Of a DNA stretch of 31,437 bases, positions 6,325-15,283 are shown one piece after another. The position numbers were made by a program, and so were the translations under genes. Each line of letters begins with the position of its first letter. Within the stretch, counting starts at the first letter, position 1. The notes under the pieces are model-generated. The model did not search any database. It saw only the letters and a list, made by a program, of their open reading frames with translations, and was not told the origin of the DNA. Location: contig DATIDP010000016.1 of assembly GCA_035456265.1 (NCBI GenBank), positions 1-31,437 on the forward strand, written 5' to 3'. The stretch is from DASUPK01 sp035456265 (GTDB lineage: Bacteria; Actinomycetota; Thermoleophilia; Solirubrobacterales; 70-9).

Positions 6325-8127
6325 CTAGAACAGCATCGTCAGCTCGCTGACCCCCGCGGACGTCTTCGAGCTGAGCGAGTAGTCGCCGCCCTCGAAGATC
6401 CGCATCATCGGCGAGTTGCCAAGCAGCACGTCGGCGGTCAAGCCCCGCGCGCCGTGCTGCCGGGCGTAGTCGACCAAGCCCCGGTGGAGGATCCCCCCGA
6501 GCCCGGCGCCCTGCCACTCGGGGTCGACCATATAGGCGACCTCCGCCAGCCCGCTCGCCGGGCTCAGGTAGTAGCAGCTGGCCGCGACGATCCGCTCATG
6601 GGCCGATGGCCCGATCACCGCGGCAAAGGCCATCTCCTCCTCGTAGTCGACGCTGCACAGATACTGGGCGGTCGTGTCGGTGAGCGAGGTCAGCTTCTGG
6701 AAGAACCGGGTTTCGACGTCGTCCTCGCTGAGCCGATAGAAGAGCTCCTGCATCGCGGCGGTGTCGCTCGTGCGCGTCGGGCGCAGCAACACGGCGCGAC
6801 CGTCGCGTAGCTGCACATCGCGGACCTCGGCCACCGGGTAGGCGGTGTGGCTGTGCAGCTGCTGTTTCTTCGAGACCAGCCCCTGCTGGATGGCGGCGTC
6901 CAGCAGTTCGTCTCTTTCGTCGGGATGCGCGATCTCGATCAGGGCGACGGCTCGCTCGGACAGCGAGCGGCCAAACAGATAAGCGGTGCCGTACTCAGTG
7001 ATGACCCAGTGGACGTCGGCGCGAGGGATCGCAACGGCCTCATGGGGTTCGAGCTCGGCGGTGATCGCGGATCGACCTGCCGGCGTGCGCGAGGCCAGGC
7101 AGACGATCGCGGTTCCGCCGGGCGAGGCGAGCGCGCCGCGGTGGAACGCCGGCCCGGTGGACACCCCCCCGTAGAGCTCACCGTCGAGACTCTCGGTTGA
7201 CACCTGACCCGTGAGGTCGATCGTGAACGCCTGCGTGATCGACACCATCCGCTCCCTGCTCGCGATCACCGCCGGATCGCAGATCTCCTCGATCGGACGA
7301 AAGGTGAACCTGGGGTTGTCGTCGACCAGGTCGTAGAGGCGCCTCGTGCCCATCGCCCAGCTCGTCGTGACGGGACCCGTGACGGCGCCGGCATCGACCA
7401 GATCGACGAGCTGATCGGTGATCACGTCCGAGTGGACGGCCAGTTCTCGCCGGTTCGAGAGGTACGCAAGCATCTCGCTCGGAACTCGGCCAAGGCCGAT
7501 CTGAAGCGTTGATCCGTGATCGATCAGCCGAGCCGCGTAACGGGCGATCTGCTCGGCGGCCTCCCCAACGGGCGGGTGGATGTATTCGATCACGGGTGTC
7601 TCGACCGGCACGAAGCTCGCGATGCGATCGATCGAGATCCGGCTGTCCCCCGCGGTCCGCGGCATCGCCCGGAAGACCTCGGCGATGACGGTGTTCGCTG
7701 CCATGACCGCGGACTTCGTCACGTCGACCGAAATGCCCAGGCTGCAGGTGCCGTCCGGGTCGGGCGGGGCGACTTGCACCATCGCGACGTCCAGCGGCAT
7801 CAGTCCGCTCTCGAGGAGGCGCGGGACGTCGGCGACCGAGAGCGGCAGGTACTCGACCTGTCGCATCGGGCCCTGCAGTGCGCGCATATCGCGGCCCACG
7901 TAGAAGACGCGATGCCGATAGTTCGTCTGCGGAGGGTCGTCGGTCCCGAACCGGTCGGTGAGGAAATGCACCAGCGTGACCCCGGGTCGGTCGAGCTCCT
8001 CGAGCGCCTGGAGCAGGCTGCGTGGGGTGGCACACGCCGTCCCGATGAACACCTTGTCGCCAGGCCGGACGACGGAGACGGCCTCTGCGGCCGAAGCCTG
8101 GCGGTCATGCCAATCGAATAGGGCCAT
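6325..8127 (-). CDS. acetyl-CoA hydrolase/transferase fused to a GNAT domain
   Basis: Two-domain protein of 600 aa. Residues 1-430 are a CoA-transferase of the acetyl-CoA hydrolase/4-hydroxybutyrate CoA-transferase type: GDKVFIGTACATP (23-35), a candidate catalytic Glu312 in STESL, and EYGTAYLFGRSLSERA (378-393). Residues 438-600 are a GNAT acetyltransferase with the acetyl-CoA loop WQGAGLGG (538-545). Fusions of these two domains are known in several phyla. The CoA-transferase would exchange CoA between acyl groups. The GNAT part could be regulatory, for instance acetylating the partner domain or another acyl-CoA enzyme; that is inference. It converges on the cytochrome gene with a 47-base gap and diverges from the unknown gene at 8263. 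Confidence 0.9.
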   Translation of the reverse strand: MALFDWHDRQASAAEAVSVVRPGDKVFIGTACATPRSLLQALEELDRPGVTLVHFLTDRFGTDDPPQTNYRHRVFYVGRDMRALQGPMRQVEYLPLSVADVPRLLESGLMPLDVAMVQVAPPDPDGTCSLGISVDVTKSAVMAANTVIAEVFRAMPRTAGDSRISIDRIASFVPVETPVIEYIHPPVGEAAEQIARYAARLIDHGSTLQIGLGRVPSEMLAYLSNRRELAVHSDVITDQLVDLVDAGAVTGPVTTSWAMGTRRLYDLVDDNPRFTFRPIEEICDPAVIASRERMVSITQAFTIDLTGQVSTESLDGELYGGVSTGPAFHRGALASPGGTAIVCLASRTPAGRSAITAELEPHEAVAIPRADVHWVITEYGTAYLFGRSLSERAVALIEIAHPDERDELLDAAIQQGLVSKKQQLHSHTAYPVAEVRDVQLRDGRAVLLRPTRTSDTAAMQELFYRLSEDDVETRFFQKLTSLTDTTAQYLCSVDYEEEMAFAAVIGPSAHERIVAASCYYLSPASGLAEVAYMVDPEWQGAGLGGILHRGLVDYARQHGARGLTADVLLGNSPMMRIFEGGDYSLSSKTSAGVSELTMLF

Positions 8128-8262
8128 CGGGCTCGTGCCGTCGGGAGTTCGCAGACGATCGTAGAGCTCAGATGTCGTTCATGTAGCCGCCCGAGGCTGA
8201 ATCCGTTGAGCCGCCGTCGCGGTCGCCGCTCCCGCTTATGTCTGGCTGCCAAGGTGCACGCT

Positions 8263-8823
8263 ATGCACCCCGACCTCGATGCATGGCTGCCCGACCCCCA
8301 GGTGCGCACCCGTCACCGCCGCTCCTCCCAAGCCGACGCCGATCGCCTGTGGCACGCGGCCGAGGGGGTTCGGCTACGCGACGCACCCGTTCTTGGACGC
8401 GCGGTGCGCTGGCGAATCCCTGGCACCGCGTCGGAGCTGTCCTTCCGGGAACTGTTCCGGCAGTACCCATTCGCGGTGATCGCGGAGGGGACTCGCTGGT
8501 CGGTTTCTGGCATGTGCGGGCGAATCTGGACGCTCCGCCGGGACTATCCTCGAATCGAGGGTGCGGACGACTTCTTGGCCTGGGATGAGCGGGGGACCGT
8601 CCGGGTGCTCCTGGCTCACTGGATCGAGCAGGACGGCCCCCGGCAACACGCCCTCGTGAGCGAGGCTCGGATCAAACCGGTGAATGGTCGGGCGGGCTTT
8701 CGCATCCGGGCGTTGTGGGCAGTGGTTGGACACTTCGAGCGTCTCATCGGTGGTGAGGTCCTGTCCATTGCGGCCGAGCGTGCCGAGCGGGCCCGAATGC
8801 TCGACTCTCGGCCGGAGTCGTAG
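8263..8823 (+). CDS. conserved protein of unknown function (possible SRPBCC/DUF2867-like)
   Basis: Protein of 186 aa. The ATG at 8263 is chosen over upstream in-frame starts because AAGGTG lies six bases before it and the peptide begins here with a plausible domain. The pattern, a short N-terminal segment with RTRHRR, a central aromatic strand region, then SEARI and GFRIRALWAVVGHFERLIGGEVL near the end (written here in two parts of one region), resembles actinobacterial proteins of the SRPBCC or DUF2867 kind that bind small hydrophobic ligands. I do not recognise a specific function. It is divergent from the CoA-transferase gene across about 135 bases. Confidence 0.65.
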   Translation: MHPDLDAWLPDPQVRTRHRRSSQADADRLWHAAEGVRLRDAPVLGRAVRWRIPGTASELSFRELFRQYPFAVIAEGTRWSVSGMCGRIWTLRRDYPRIEGADDFLAWDERGTVRVLLAHWIEQDGPRQHALVSEARIKPVNGRAGFRIRALWAVVGHFERLIGGEVLSIAAERAERARMLDSRPES

Positions 8824-8948
8824 CGGGCCGCCGACCGAATCCTGGGGCGACGCGTTTGCTGGACCAGCAGGGGCCCTGACCGAGGGTCGCTGGGCCGGGA
8901 TTGCGAGTGCGACCGCGCTGTGATACCCCTTCAGTCGACAGGCAGCCG

Positions 8949-10553
8949 ATGAAGCACACGAAGTCGATCACGGGCGCACGGAAGCTCCCTCGGGCAAGTC
9001 GTCTGCTGGCGCTCGGACTTGCTCTTGGCGTTTCGCTTGGCTTCACCACGGCCGCCTCGGCCAGAGTCCTGCGCGTCGCCCAGAGCCATCCGCCGGGCAC
9101 GGCTGCCGCACAGTTCAACTCGATCCAGGCCGCCGTCGACGCCGCCCGCCCCGGCGACTGGATCCTGATCGCTCGGGGCGACTACCACGAGCGCGGCGAC
9201 TACACGACTCACAAGCCGACCGATGAGGCCGGCGCCGGCGTGCTGATCACGACGCCGAACATCCACCTCCGCGGGCTCGACCGAAACGGCGTCGTCGTCG
9301 ACGGGACCAGGCCGGGCTCGCCGACGTGCTCGTCCGCCGCCGCCAACCAGGACTTCGGGCCGAGCGGGCTGGGCCGCAACGGGGTGGAGGTCTTCAAGGC
9401 GGACGGCGTCACGGTGGAGAACCTCACCGCCTGCAACTTCCTCGATGGCTCGGGCGGCGGCGGCAACCAGATCTGGTTCAACGGCGGCGACGGCAGCGGC
9501 CAGATCGGCATGGGACCTTTCCGCGGCGACTTCCTCTCGGCGACCTCGACCTTCTACGGCGGTTCCGACGCCCCCGCCGGCACCTACGGGATCTTCACCT
9601 CCAACTCCCGGGGGCCGGGCGTGATCGACCACTCCTACGCCAGCAACATGAACGACGCCAGCTACTACATCGGCGCCTGCCCCGACTGCAACCAGGTTCT
9701 GACCCACGCGCACGCCCAGGGAAGCGCGCTGGGCTACTCGGGAACCAACTCGGGCGGCCACCTGGTGATCGAGAACTCCGAATGGGACCTCAACAACACC
9801 GGCATCGTGACCAACTCGCAGAACAACGACGATGCACCCTCGCCGCAGGTCGGCCTCTGCCCCGGAAGCGCGACCCAGTCCTGCACGATCTTCCGCAACA
9901 ACTTCATCCACAACAACAACAACCCCAACGTGCCGATGGCCGGCAGCGCCGCGCTCGGCCCGCCGGGCACCGGCATCGTCGTCTCCGGCGGTCGCTTCGA
10001 CACGGTCACCCAGAACCGGGTCACCGACAACGGTGCCTGGGGGATCCTGCTCGCGCCGTTCCCGGACGACACCCCGAACCCGCTCGACACGGCGTCGCAC
10101 TGCCAGGGCGGTGTCCTCAACTTCGTCGTCGCCTGCTACTACGACGACTGGGGCAACGAGGTCTCCGACAACTCGCTGAGCGGCAACGGGTTCTTTGGCA
10201 ACCCGACCAACGGCGACCTCGCCGAGATATCGCAACCGCACGATCCCGGTAACTGCTGGCACGGCAACTTCCATCCCGACGCCAGCCCGGTCACCAGCGC
10301 GCCCCCCAACCTCCAGGTCACGCACGCAACCTGCGGCATTCCCAACCAGGGGGCCAGCCTCTTCGACCCGCTGGCGGCGCAGGTGATCTGCGCGACGCAG
10401 GCGTTCGGGCCCTGCCCGCCTCAGCCGGGCATGAGCTATCCGCGCCCGACCAACGTTCAGATGCTGCCCCTGCCGGCGCAGCCTTCGATGCCATCGCCAT
10501 GCTCCGGGGTCCCCAACACGCCGTGGTGTAAGAACCCGCACGGCGCCGGCTAG
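8949..10553 (+). CDS. secreted right-handed parallel beta-helix protein
   Basis: Secreted protein of 534 aa. The ATG at 8949 begins a clear signal peptide: a basic start, a Leu/Gly/Ala-rich core (about 18-33) and likely cleavage after AASA at residue 38. The mature part starts with FNSIQAAVDAARPGDWI, the typical first turn of pectate-lyase-like and NosD-like beta-helix proteins, followed by Asn- and Gly-rich coils (NNFIHNNNN, NRVTDNGAWGI). Cysteine pairs (CPDC and others) suggest disulfides. The C-terminal ~60 residues are Pro-rich. A role on polysaccharide or as a surface structural protein is possible; no catalytic residues can be assigned. Upstream frame extension lacks signal-peptide sense and is not used. 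Confidence 0.85.
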   Translation: MKHTKSITGARKLPRASRLLALGLALGVSLGFTTAASARVLRVAQSHPPGTAAAQFNSIQAAVDAARPGDWILIARGDYHERGDYTTHKPTDEAGAGVLITTPNIHLRGLDRNGVVVDGTRPGSPTCSSAAANQDFGPSGLGRNGVEVFKADGVTVENLTACNFLDGSGGGGNQIWFNGGDGSGQIGMGPFRGDFLSATSTFYGGSDAPAGTYGIFTSNSRGPGVIDHSYASNMNDASYYIGACPDCNQVLTHAHAQGSALGYSGTNSGGHLVIENSEWDLNNTGIVTNSQNNDDAPSPQVGLCPGSATQSCTIFRNNFIHNNNNPNVPMAGSAALGPPGTGIVVSGGRFDTVTQNRVTDNGAWGILLAPFPDDTPNPLDTASHCQGGVLNFVVACYYDDWGNEVSDNSLSGNGFFGNPTNGDLAEISQPHDPGNCWHGNFHPDASPVTSAPPNLQVTHATCGIPNQGASLFDPLAAQVICATQAFGPCPPQPGMSYPRPTNVQMLPLPAQPSMPSPCSGVPNTPWCKNPHGAG

Positions 10554-10558
10554 CGCCG
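10541..10558 (+). terminator. possible hairpin at the end of the beta-helix gene
   Basis: CGGCGC and GCGCCG form a 6-bp stem with a 6-base loop that contains most of the TAG stop codon. No U-run follows, so it would be at best a weak intrinsic terminator. Confidence 0.25.
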
Positions 10559-10651
10559 CGCTCTCGAGGCAGCCGAGCTTCGCGCCAGACCAGTGGTGGT
10601 AGATCGAACCACCTGATTCGCGCGCGCGACCGATGCCCGATACTCACAGTC

Positions 10652-10990
10652 GTGGCTGCCCCACTGATCGAATTCCCGGCCGACGATCCCGAACGCGCCC
10701 GGCGCTTCTGGGGCGGCGTGCTCGGCGCAGAGCTCGCGCCCAGGCCCGTCGATGCTGGGGCGGGCTGGGAAGTGAGCGGTGCCGACCTCCGACTGGGACT
10801 GCACCAGCGCGGACCGGGTCCGGGTGACAACTCGTCGCTGCCCTACTTCACCGTGCCCGATCTTCCCGCCACCCTGCAGCGCGTCCGGGAATTGGGCGGT
10901 TCGGTGATCCATCCCGGGGAGCGCTGGGCTGTGTGCCGTGACTCTGAGGGCAGCCCATTCGCGCTCGCGGCGGATACGGCGGCTACCTAG
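10652..10990 (+). CDS. VOC family protein (glyoxalase/bleomycin-resistance-like)
   Basis: Short single-module VOC protein of 112 aa with a GTG start. It has the family layout: an N-terminal strand followed by DPERARRFWGGVLGAEL (helix after the first strand), a central strand with LRLGLHQRG, a second module opening LPYFTVPDLPATLQRVRELGG, and the ending CRDSEGSPFALA. Such proteins form dimers and carry out metal-dependent or binding roles on small molecules; the substrate is unknown. GATACT at 10639-10644 lies seven bases before the GTG and could be a -10 box for a leaderless transcript. It ends 7 bases before the convergent secreted-protein gene. Confidence 0.85.
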   Translation: MAAPLIEFPADDPERARRFWGGVLGAELAPRPVDAGAGWEVSGADLRLGLHQRGPGPGDNSSLPYFTVPDLPATLQRVRELGGSVIHPGERWAVCRDSEGSPFALAADTAAT

Positions 10991-10997
10991 ACCAGCG

Positions 10998-12203
10998 CTA
11001 TCCGGCGCCCGACTGCGGCACGACCCGCAGCGCTGAGGATGCGACGCCGACTGGCACGAGCTCCGACACGCCGTAGTTCTGACCCTTCTCCGCCAGCGCC
11101 TTGAAGCGCCCCGGCAGCTCGAGCGTCGTGGAGACCGTTGCGATGCCTTCCTTGTCCGTGCGTGCCGTTCCGCCGGCGAAGCTCACCCGCGCCTGGCGCA
11201 GGGGCTTGCCGTCGCGGGTTGCGTGAACCGTCGCCCGCACCTCGCCCGGCAGCGACCCGACGTTGCTGTCCGTTACCTCCACCTCGAAGCGCCTGTGGGC
11301 TGGGGCCGGCAAGAAGTGGAGCAACGCGCTGGTCGGCCCGAACGTGAGACGGCATCCGGGGTCGAATGGCCCGATCAGCCACTGGAGCTCTCCGCCGAGC
11401 GTGTGGATCACGTCCAGGCCCTCGGACTCGCCGCAGATGCTCATCTGGAGTTCGAGTCGCCGCTCACCGGAGGCTGGATCGACGGCCCACACTTGATAGA
11501 CGCCGTTGGCCTCACCGGCCAGCAGGAGCCGGCCGTCCCGGAACACGGCGCCGGTCACCCCGGTTGGCGGCACGGCGCCGACCAGCCGGCGGACCGGCTC
11601 GAGCAGGGGCCCGAAGGGGGCGCGATCGGCTGGCGAGACATCGGCAGAGCGGTAAGCGAGCAGATCGCCACCGCTGCTGGTCCAGATCAGCGAGCCGTCC
11701 GGCGAGGTCTCGGCCCACATCGCCTTCGGGATCTCCGCTGGATCGAGCTTGACGTAGTAGCGGAAGTCGAGCGTGGCGGGGTCCGCGACGCCGAACGAGC
11801 CGGTGCCGCAGGTGTTGCCGACTCCGGGCGTGAAGCACTCCATCGGCAGCAGCACGCGGCCGCCCCCGCCGGGATTCCAGGTCGGGTCGCCGATGTGGTT
11901 GTAGCCCTCCGCCTGCTGGACGGCGTCCGGGATCGCGTTCGGGGCGCCTGCGGTCTGGCGCAGCTGCGGCGTGGTGCGCCACAGCCCCTCGAAGACTCCG
12001 ACGAAATACAAGTTCGCCTCGGCCGGGTCGGAGGTGAGCCCTTGCCAGTAGGTGACGGGAACCGAGCTCGCTCCGGTGAGCACCCAGCGCCCTGGATCCT
12101 GCGCGTGGGCGGTGGAGGCGGTGCTCAGACCAAGAGCGACCGTGGTGGCGAGAACGGCGAAAAGCGACCGTGCGCAGCGCACGCGGACCAGCCTAGACGA
12201 CAC
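10998..12203 (-). CDS. secreted protein with C-terminal Ig-like domain
   Basis: Exported protein of 401 aa of unknown function. Its N-terminus is a signal peptide with likely cleavage after AHA at residue 34. The middle resembles a single-chain beta-propeller or large beta-domain (repeats such as SPDGSLIWTSSGGDLLAYR and GRLLLAGEANGVYQVWAVD). Residues from about 312 to 390 look like an invasin or big-type Ig domain (VRATVHATRDGKPLRQARVSF, about 317-337, then GIATVSTT). The GTG start at 12203 overlaps the end of the upstream amine oxidase gene by 11 bases, so translation is probably coupled. The next in-frame GTG (residue 7) would also leave a signal peptide. Confidence 0.75.
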   Translation of the reverse strand: MSSRLVRVRCARSLFAVLATTVALGLSTASTAHAQDPGRWVLTGASSVPVTYWQGLTSDPAEANLYFVGVFEGLWRTTPQLRQTAGAPNAIPDAVQQAEGYNHIGDPTWNPGGGGRVLLPMECFTPGVGNTCGTGSFGVADPATLDFRYYVKLDPAEIPKAMWAETSPDGSLIWTSSGGDLLAYRSADVSPADRAPFGPLLEPVRRLVGAVPPTGVTGAVFRDGRLLLAGEANGVYQVWAVDPASGERRLELQMSICGESEGLDVIHTLGGELQWLIGPFDPGCRLTFGPTSALLHFLPAPAHRRFEVEVTDSNVGSLPGEVRATVHATRDGKPLRQARVSFAGGTARTDKEGIATVSTTLELPGRFKALAEKGQNYGVSELVPVGVASSALRVVPQSGAG

Positions 12204-13401
12204 TGAGGATCTGGTCGGCCGCCCGTTCCCCGCTTCGGAGCGCCCCCTCCATCAGTCCGTGCCACTCGCCGGCCGTGTGCTCGCCCGCGAAGAAGAGCGG
12301 GCCGATCGGCCTCGTGAGATCGTCGTCGCGAAGCGGCGACGAGAGGGTGCGGGCGGAGTAGGACCCCCGCACCCAGGGGTCGTCGTGCCAGCCCGAGAGC
12401 AGGGCGTCGCCGGGTTCGGCAACGAGGTCCAGGTCCTCGCGAAGCGCGATCAGAGCCTCCAGCCAGCGCTCGGTTCCGTCCGAGCCACCGAGGTCCTCGA
12501 TCGCCTTCGTCGTGCCCGTGTAGCCGACCACGAAGGGCGCCGGCCCACCGTCGGCGCCGAGCTGGGTGTAGGTCCAGAAATGACCAGCCACCGACAAGAT
12601 CGCGCTGGGTGGGGCGGGCGAGCGCAGGCGCACGAAGAGCTTCGAGTTCTGACCGTAGGTGACCGCGCGCAGCGCGGCCGCGGTCGCGCCCTCGAGGGGA
12701 GGGTCGAACTCGATCTCGGCCAGCGGCGCCGTGGGGATCGCGATCACTGCCGCATCCGCCTCGATCTCGTCGTGCTCGCCTGCGACCCGGACCCCGGCGT
12801 CTGACCAGCGCACCCGCCGCGCGGGGGAGGAGAGGCGCGCCGGCGGGTCGAGCTCCGCGGCCAGCGCCTCGGCGAGCCGCATGTTGCCGCCCTCCAGCGT
12901 GTGGTTGTCGAAATCGCCGAACGTCGACGCGCCCTCGTCGAGCACCGAGGCCGCCAGGTCTTCGGCGGGGTGGCCGTTCGAGATCGCCACCCGGGTCCGA
13001 ATCACCGCCTCCAGGCGGGGCTCCAGGTCCAGGGCGGCGATCGCGTCAGCGGCGCTCGCGGCGCGCGCGGGGCGGCCAGCGGCGATGCGGTCGAAGGCGG
13101 CCTCGAGATCGCCCTGCGAGACGGCCTCCTCGCCGACCGGGACGCGGCGTCCATAGGGCGTCCCCTTGAGGACGAGGGGAATGCCGAAGCGTGACGCCAG
13201 CGCCCTCATCGAGTCGTAGCCGGGAAGGATGAACTCGGCGCCGCGCTCGACCACCGCTCCCTGACCGAACGGAACCGACCAGACGCGGCCACCCACCCGG
13301 TCGCGTGCCTCGAGCACGGTGACCTGCGCCCCGGCGGTTCGCAGCGCGTCGGCCGCGGCGAGCCCCGCGAAGCCGGCGCCGATGACGATCACGCGCTTCA
13401 C
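12193..13401 (-). CDS. FAD-dependent amine oxidase (flavin monoamine oxidase family)
   Basis: Flavoprotein of 402 aa, FAD-dependent and likely oxidising an amine with O2. The GTG at 13401 is chosen because GGAG lies just upstream and it is followed directly by the Rossmann strand; the open frame runs 12 codons further back. Seen: the dinucleotide-binding motif IGAGFAG (7-13), the Glu that binds ribose and the following DRVGGR motif (about 33-41), and near the C-terminus FFAGEHTAGEWHGLMEGAL, the second FAD contact typical of monoamine oxidases. The substrate is unknown. It is flanked by two secreted proteins on the same strand, with an 11-base overlap on one side and 58 bases on the other, so the three may form an operon. 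Confidence 0.88.
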   Translation of the reverse strand: MKRVIVIGAGFAGLAAADALRTAGAQVTVLEARDRVGGRVWSVPFGQGAVVERGAEFILPGYDSMRALASRFGIPLVLKGTPYGRRVPVGEEAVSQGDLEAAFDRIAAGRPARAASAADAIAALDLEPRLEAVIRTRVAISNGHPAEDLAASVLDEGASTFGDFDNHTLEGGNMRLAEALAAELDPPARLSSPARRVRWSDAGVRVAGEHDEIEADAAVIAIPTAPLAEIEFDPPLEGATAAALRAVTYGQNSKLFVRLRSPAPPSAILSVAGHFWTYTQLGADGGPAPFVVGYTGTTKAIEDLGGSDGTERWLEALIALREDLDLVAEPGDALLSGWHDDPWVRGSYSARTLSSPLRDDDLTRPIGPLFFAGEHTAGEWHGLMEGALRSGERAADQILSVV

Positions 13402-13459
13402 TCGTCTCCGCGGCTCGCGCTGCAAGATGGGCCGCACTGGCGGTGGACTACCTGGCGCG

Positions 13460-15058
13460 CTAACCGGCGTCCCGAAGGGCGATCATCCCTCCGGTCACGC
13501 CGAGGTAGGCGGTCCCAGTGGGGCCGAGCGCGAGACCGGCGTAGTTGTTGTTGTAGTTGAGGCCCGAGCCGGCGTACTGGTTCCAGACGGTCTTCCCCTT
13601 GCGGTAGTCGATCGCCGTCCAGTAGTAGCCCTCGGAGCCGCTGGGATCGGCAGGTCTGGTGTAGGTGTAGATCAGGCCGGTCTTCGTCGAGATCTTGGGG
13701 ACGACCGTCGGGGCGGCCGCGTCGTGATTGACCCACACCCTGCGGCAGCCCTTGCCGTCCTTGTCGATGTCCACCCTCGCGAACCCCGGGGTCGTGGGCG
13801 CGCCGGCGTTCGGGCCGAATGGGTCCTGATAGCCGTAGTTGTTCTCGACGATCAGCGAGCGGCCGGCGCCGAGCAGCGAGTTCTCAGTGTCGCCCGTGAA
13901 CTTGCCGAACACGGGCATCTGGCAGACGACCCGCCGCTTGCCGCGGAGCTCCGACTTCTTGCCGGTCCGATAGACGACGACGTGCATCGGCTGTGCGTTG
14001 TCGGTGATCGCGACATACCCGCCCTTGAGGATCGTCGGCGTGGTGCCGCTGCCGGCGTCGACCTGACCGGGCTTGACCACACCGGAGTTCTTGTAGCCGG
14101 CCTTCCAGGTGATCTTCGGCGCACCGCTCTTCGCCGCGTCGAAGCGGTACATCCGCCTGTCGGAGACGATGAAGACGCCCTTCTTGCCGACGGCGAACGA
14201 GTTCTCGACCTCTTCGCCGAGCATCCTGATCCGCACCGCGCCGGTTCTCGGGTTGAGGGTGCCGACCTTGCCGTTCTGCTTGGTGACGAACCACATCAGG
14301 CCCTTGAAGTCGGGCAGCACGGAGGTGATCCGCTCGTTGGCGGCGTCGAGGACGCCGGTCAGGTCGTAGTCGCCGGTCTTGGTGAGGGATCCGTCCGCCC
14401 CGACGCTGACCACGAAGATGTGGTCGGTCTTCGTCGGGATCCACGTCCGGTCCTGGTTGTCGAGGAAGAAATACCCGCCGCCGCTGAAGTTCTGGTAGGC
14501 CTTCGTGCCGGGCGGATTCGGGGCGTCCGGCAGGTCGTAGCTGGCGAGGGTGTCCAGCGTGGTCGGGTCCATGACGCGCACCTGAGGGCCCCCGGCCACC
14601 GACGGGCACACGGAGACGATCCTGCCCGCCTTGTCGAAGGCGAGGCTGCCGCAGAGCCGTGGCGGTTTCGCGGCGGACGTCGCGACCAGCGAACGACCGA
14701 GCGGCCCCCGGTATCGGTAGGAGTCCGTCATCCACGTGTCGTCATGGATGTTGCTGAAGGGATTGCGCGCCAGGAAGGGGTTCTGGGGGGGCTTGACTGC
14801 GCCCTTGATGGGATGGGCCTTCGCGGCCTTGCCCCGGAAGGCAGGTAGCGACGGCGCCGCGCCCGCGGAGGGGATCGGATCGGCGAGGGCGCTCGACACG
14901 CAGAGCGCCAGGCCAGTGGTCGCGACGCAGACGGCGGCCAGCGCCGGGCTCAGCTTGGCGCGACACGGCGCGATCTCCCTGCCTGGTTGCGGTGTTATCG
15001 AGCTATTCCTCAGGAATTTCTCCCCGGCGTCAATTCGCGGTGCTTGTGAGCATCGCAC
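13460..15058 (-). CDS. secreted beta-propeller-like protein of unknown function
   Basis: Protein of up to 532 aa. A hydrophobic signal segment ending near SSALADP is visible about 40-60 residues into the frame, so the true start lies downstream of the nominal GTG at 15058. A GGGGAG six bases before an in-frame CTG near 15010 is one candidate. The mature protein has repeated beta-rich blocks, each with a Gly/Asp turn (LCGSLAFDKAGRIVSVCP, GYFFLDNQDRTWIPT, GLMWFVTKQNGKVGTL, GGYVAITDNAQPMHVVV, GLALGPTGTAYLGV). This suggests a beta-propeller or quinoprotein-like fold. No catalytic site is recognised. It is the first gene of the minus-strand group with the amine oxidase. Confidence 0.72.
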   Translation of the reverse strand: MRCSQAPRIDAGEKFLRNSSITPQPGREIAPCRAKLSPALAAVCVATTGLALCVSSALADPIPSAGAAPSLPAFRGKAAKAHPIKGAVKPPQNPFLARNPFSNIHDDTWMTDSYRYRGPLGRSLVATSAAKPPRLCGSLAFDKAGRIVSVCPSVAGGPQVRVMDPTTLDTLASYDLPDAPNPPGTKAYQNFSGGGYFFLDNQDRTWIPTKTDHIFVVSVGADGSLTKTGDYDLTGVLDAANERITSVLPDFKGLMWFVTKQNGKVGTLNPRTGAVRIRMLGEEVENSFAVGKKGVFIVSDRRMYRFDAAKSGAPKITWKAGYKNSGVVKPGQVDAGSGTTPTILKGGYVAITDNAQPMHVVVYRTGKKSELRGKRRVVCQMPVFGKFTGDTENSLLGAGRSLIVENNYGYQDPFGPNAGAPTTPGFARVDIDKDGKGCRRVWVNHDAAAPTVVPKISTKTGLIYTYTRPADPSGSEGYYWTAIDYRKGKTVWNQYAGSGLNYNNNYAGLALGPTGTAYLGVTGGMIALRDAG

Positions 15059-15153
15059 GTATGTAACAGATGAGATCGCAAAGAGATCCGTATCGAAGAG
15101 GCCGCGTAGGCGCCTCGAGGCACGGAAGCCAGGGCAGATTCAAGGTGATTGAC

Positions 15154-15249
15154 GTGCATAGACGCAGGTACCCGATCGTGGCCCCGCTGGCCGCGGTCGG
15201 AGCACTGAGCCTTCCGGGCGTCGCGGCCGCCATTCGCGACGGTTTCTGA
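15154..15249 (+). CDS. possible 31-aa peptide resembling an isolated signal peptide
   Basis: This short frame lies in the spacer between two divergent genes. It has a GTG start with AAGGTG six bases upstream and encodes a basic N-terminus (HRRR), a hydrophobic Ala/Leu/Val stretch (IVAPLAAVGALSLPGVAAA) and an immediate stop five residues later. It looks like a signal peptide with no mature protein. It could be a real micropeptide, the truncated remnant of an exported-protein gene, or chance. The rest of the 225-base spacer shows nothing I recognise. Confidence 0.3.
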   Translation: MHRRRYPIVAPLAAVGALSLPGVAAAIRDGF

Positions 15250-15283
15250 TCCGGGCTGGCAAGGGCTCGCGCGGTCGGGCTCG

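Noticed and set aside
8931..10541. Long open frame of 536 codons antisense to the beta-helix gene
   Set aside because: Its product is a low-complexity Val/Arg/Gly/Ala mix typical of the antisense frame of a high-GC gene, while the plus frame has a signal peptide and family pattern.
11223..12206. Open frame of 327 codons antisense to a secreted-protein gene
   Set aside because: There is no recognisable fold, and the minus-strand frame has a good signal peptide and an Ig-like domain.
13319..14848. Open frame of 509 codons antisense to the amine oxidase and propeller genes
   Set aside because: It spans two real genes on the other strand and has no domain pattern; it reflects codon bias in GC-rich DNA.
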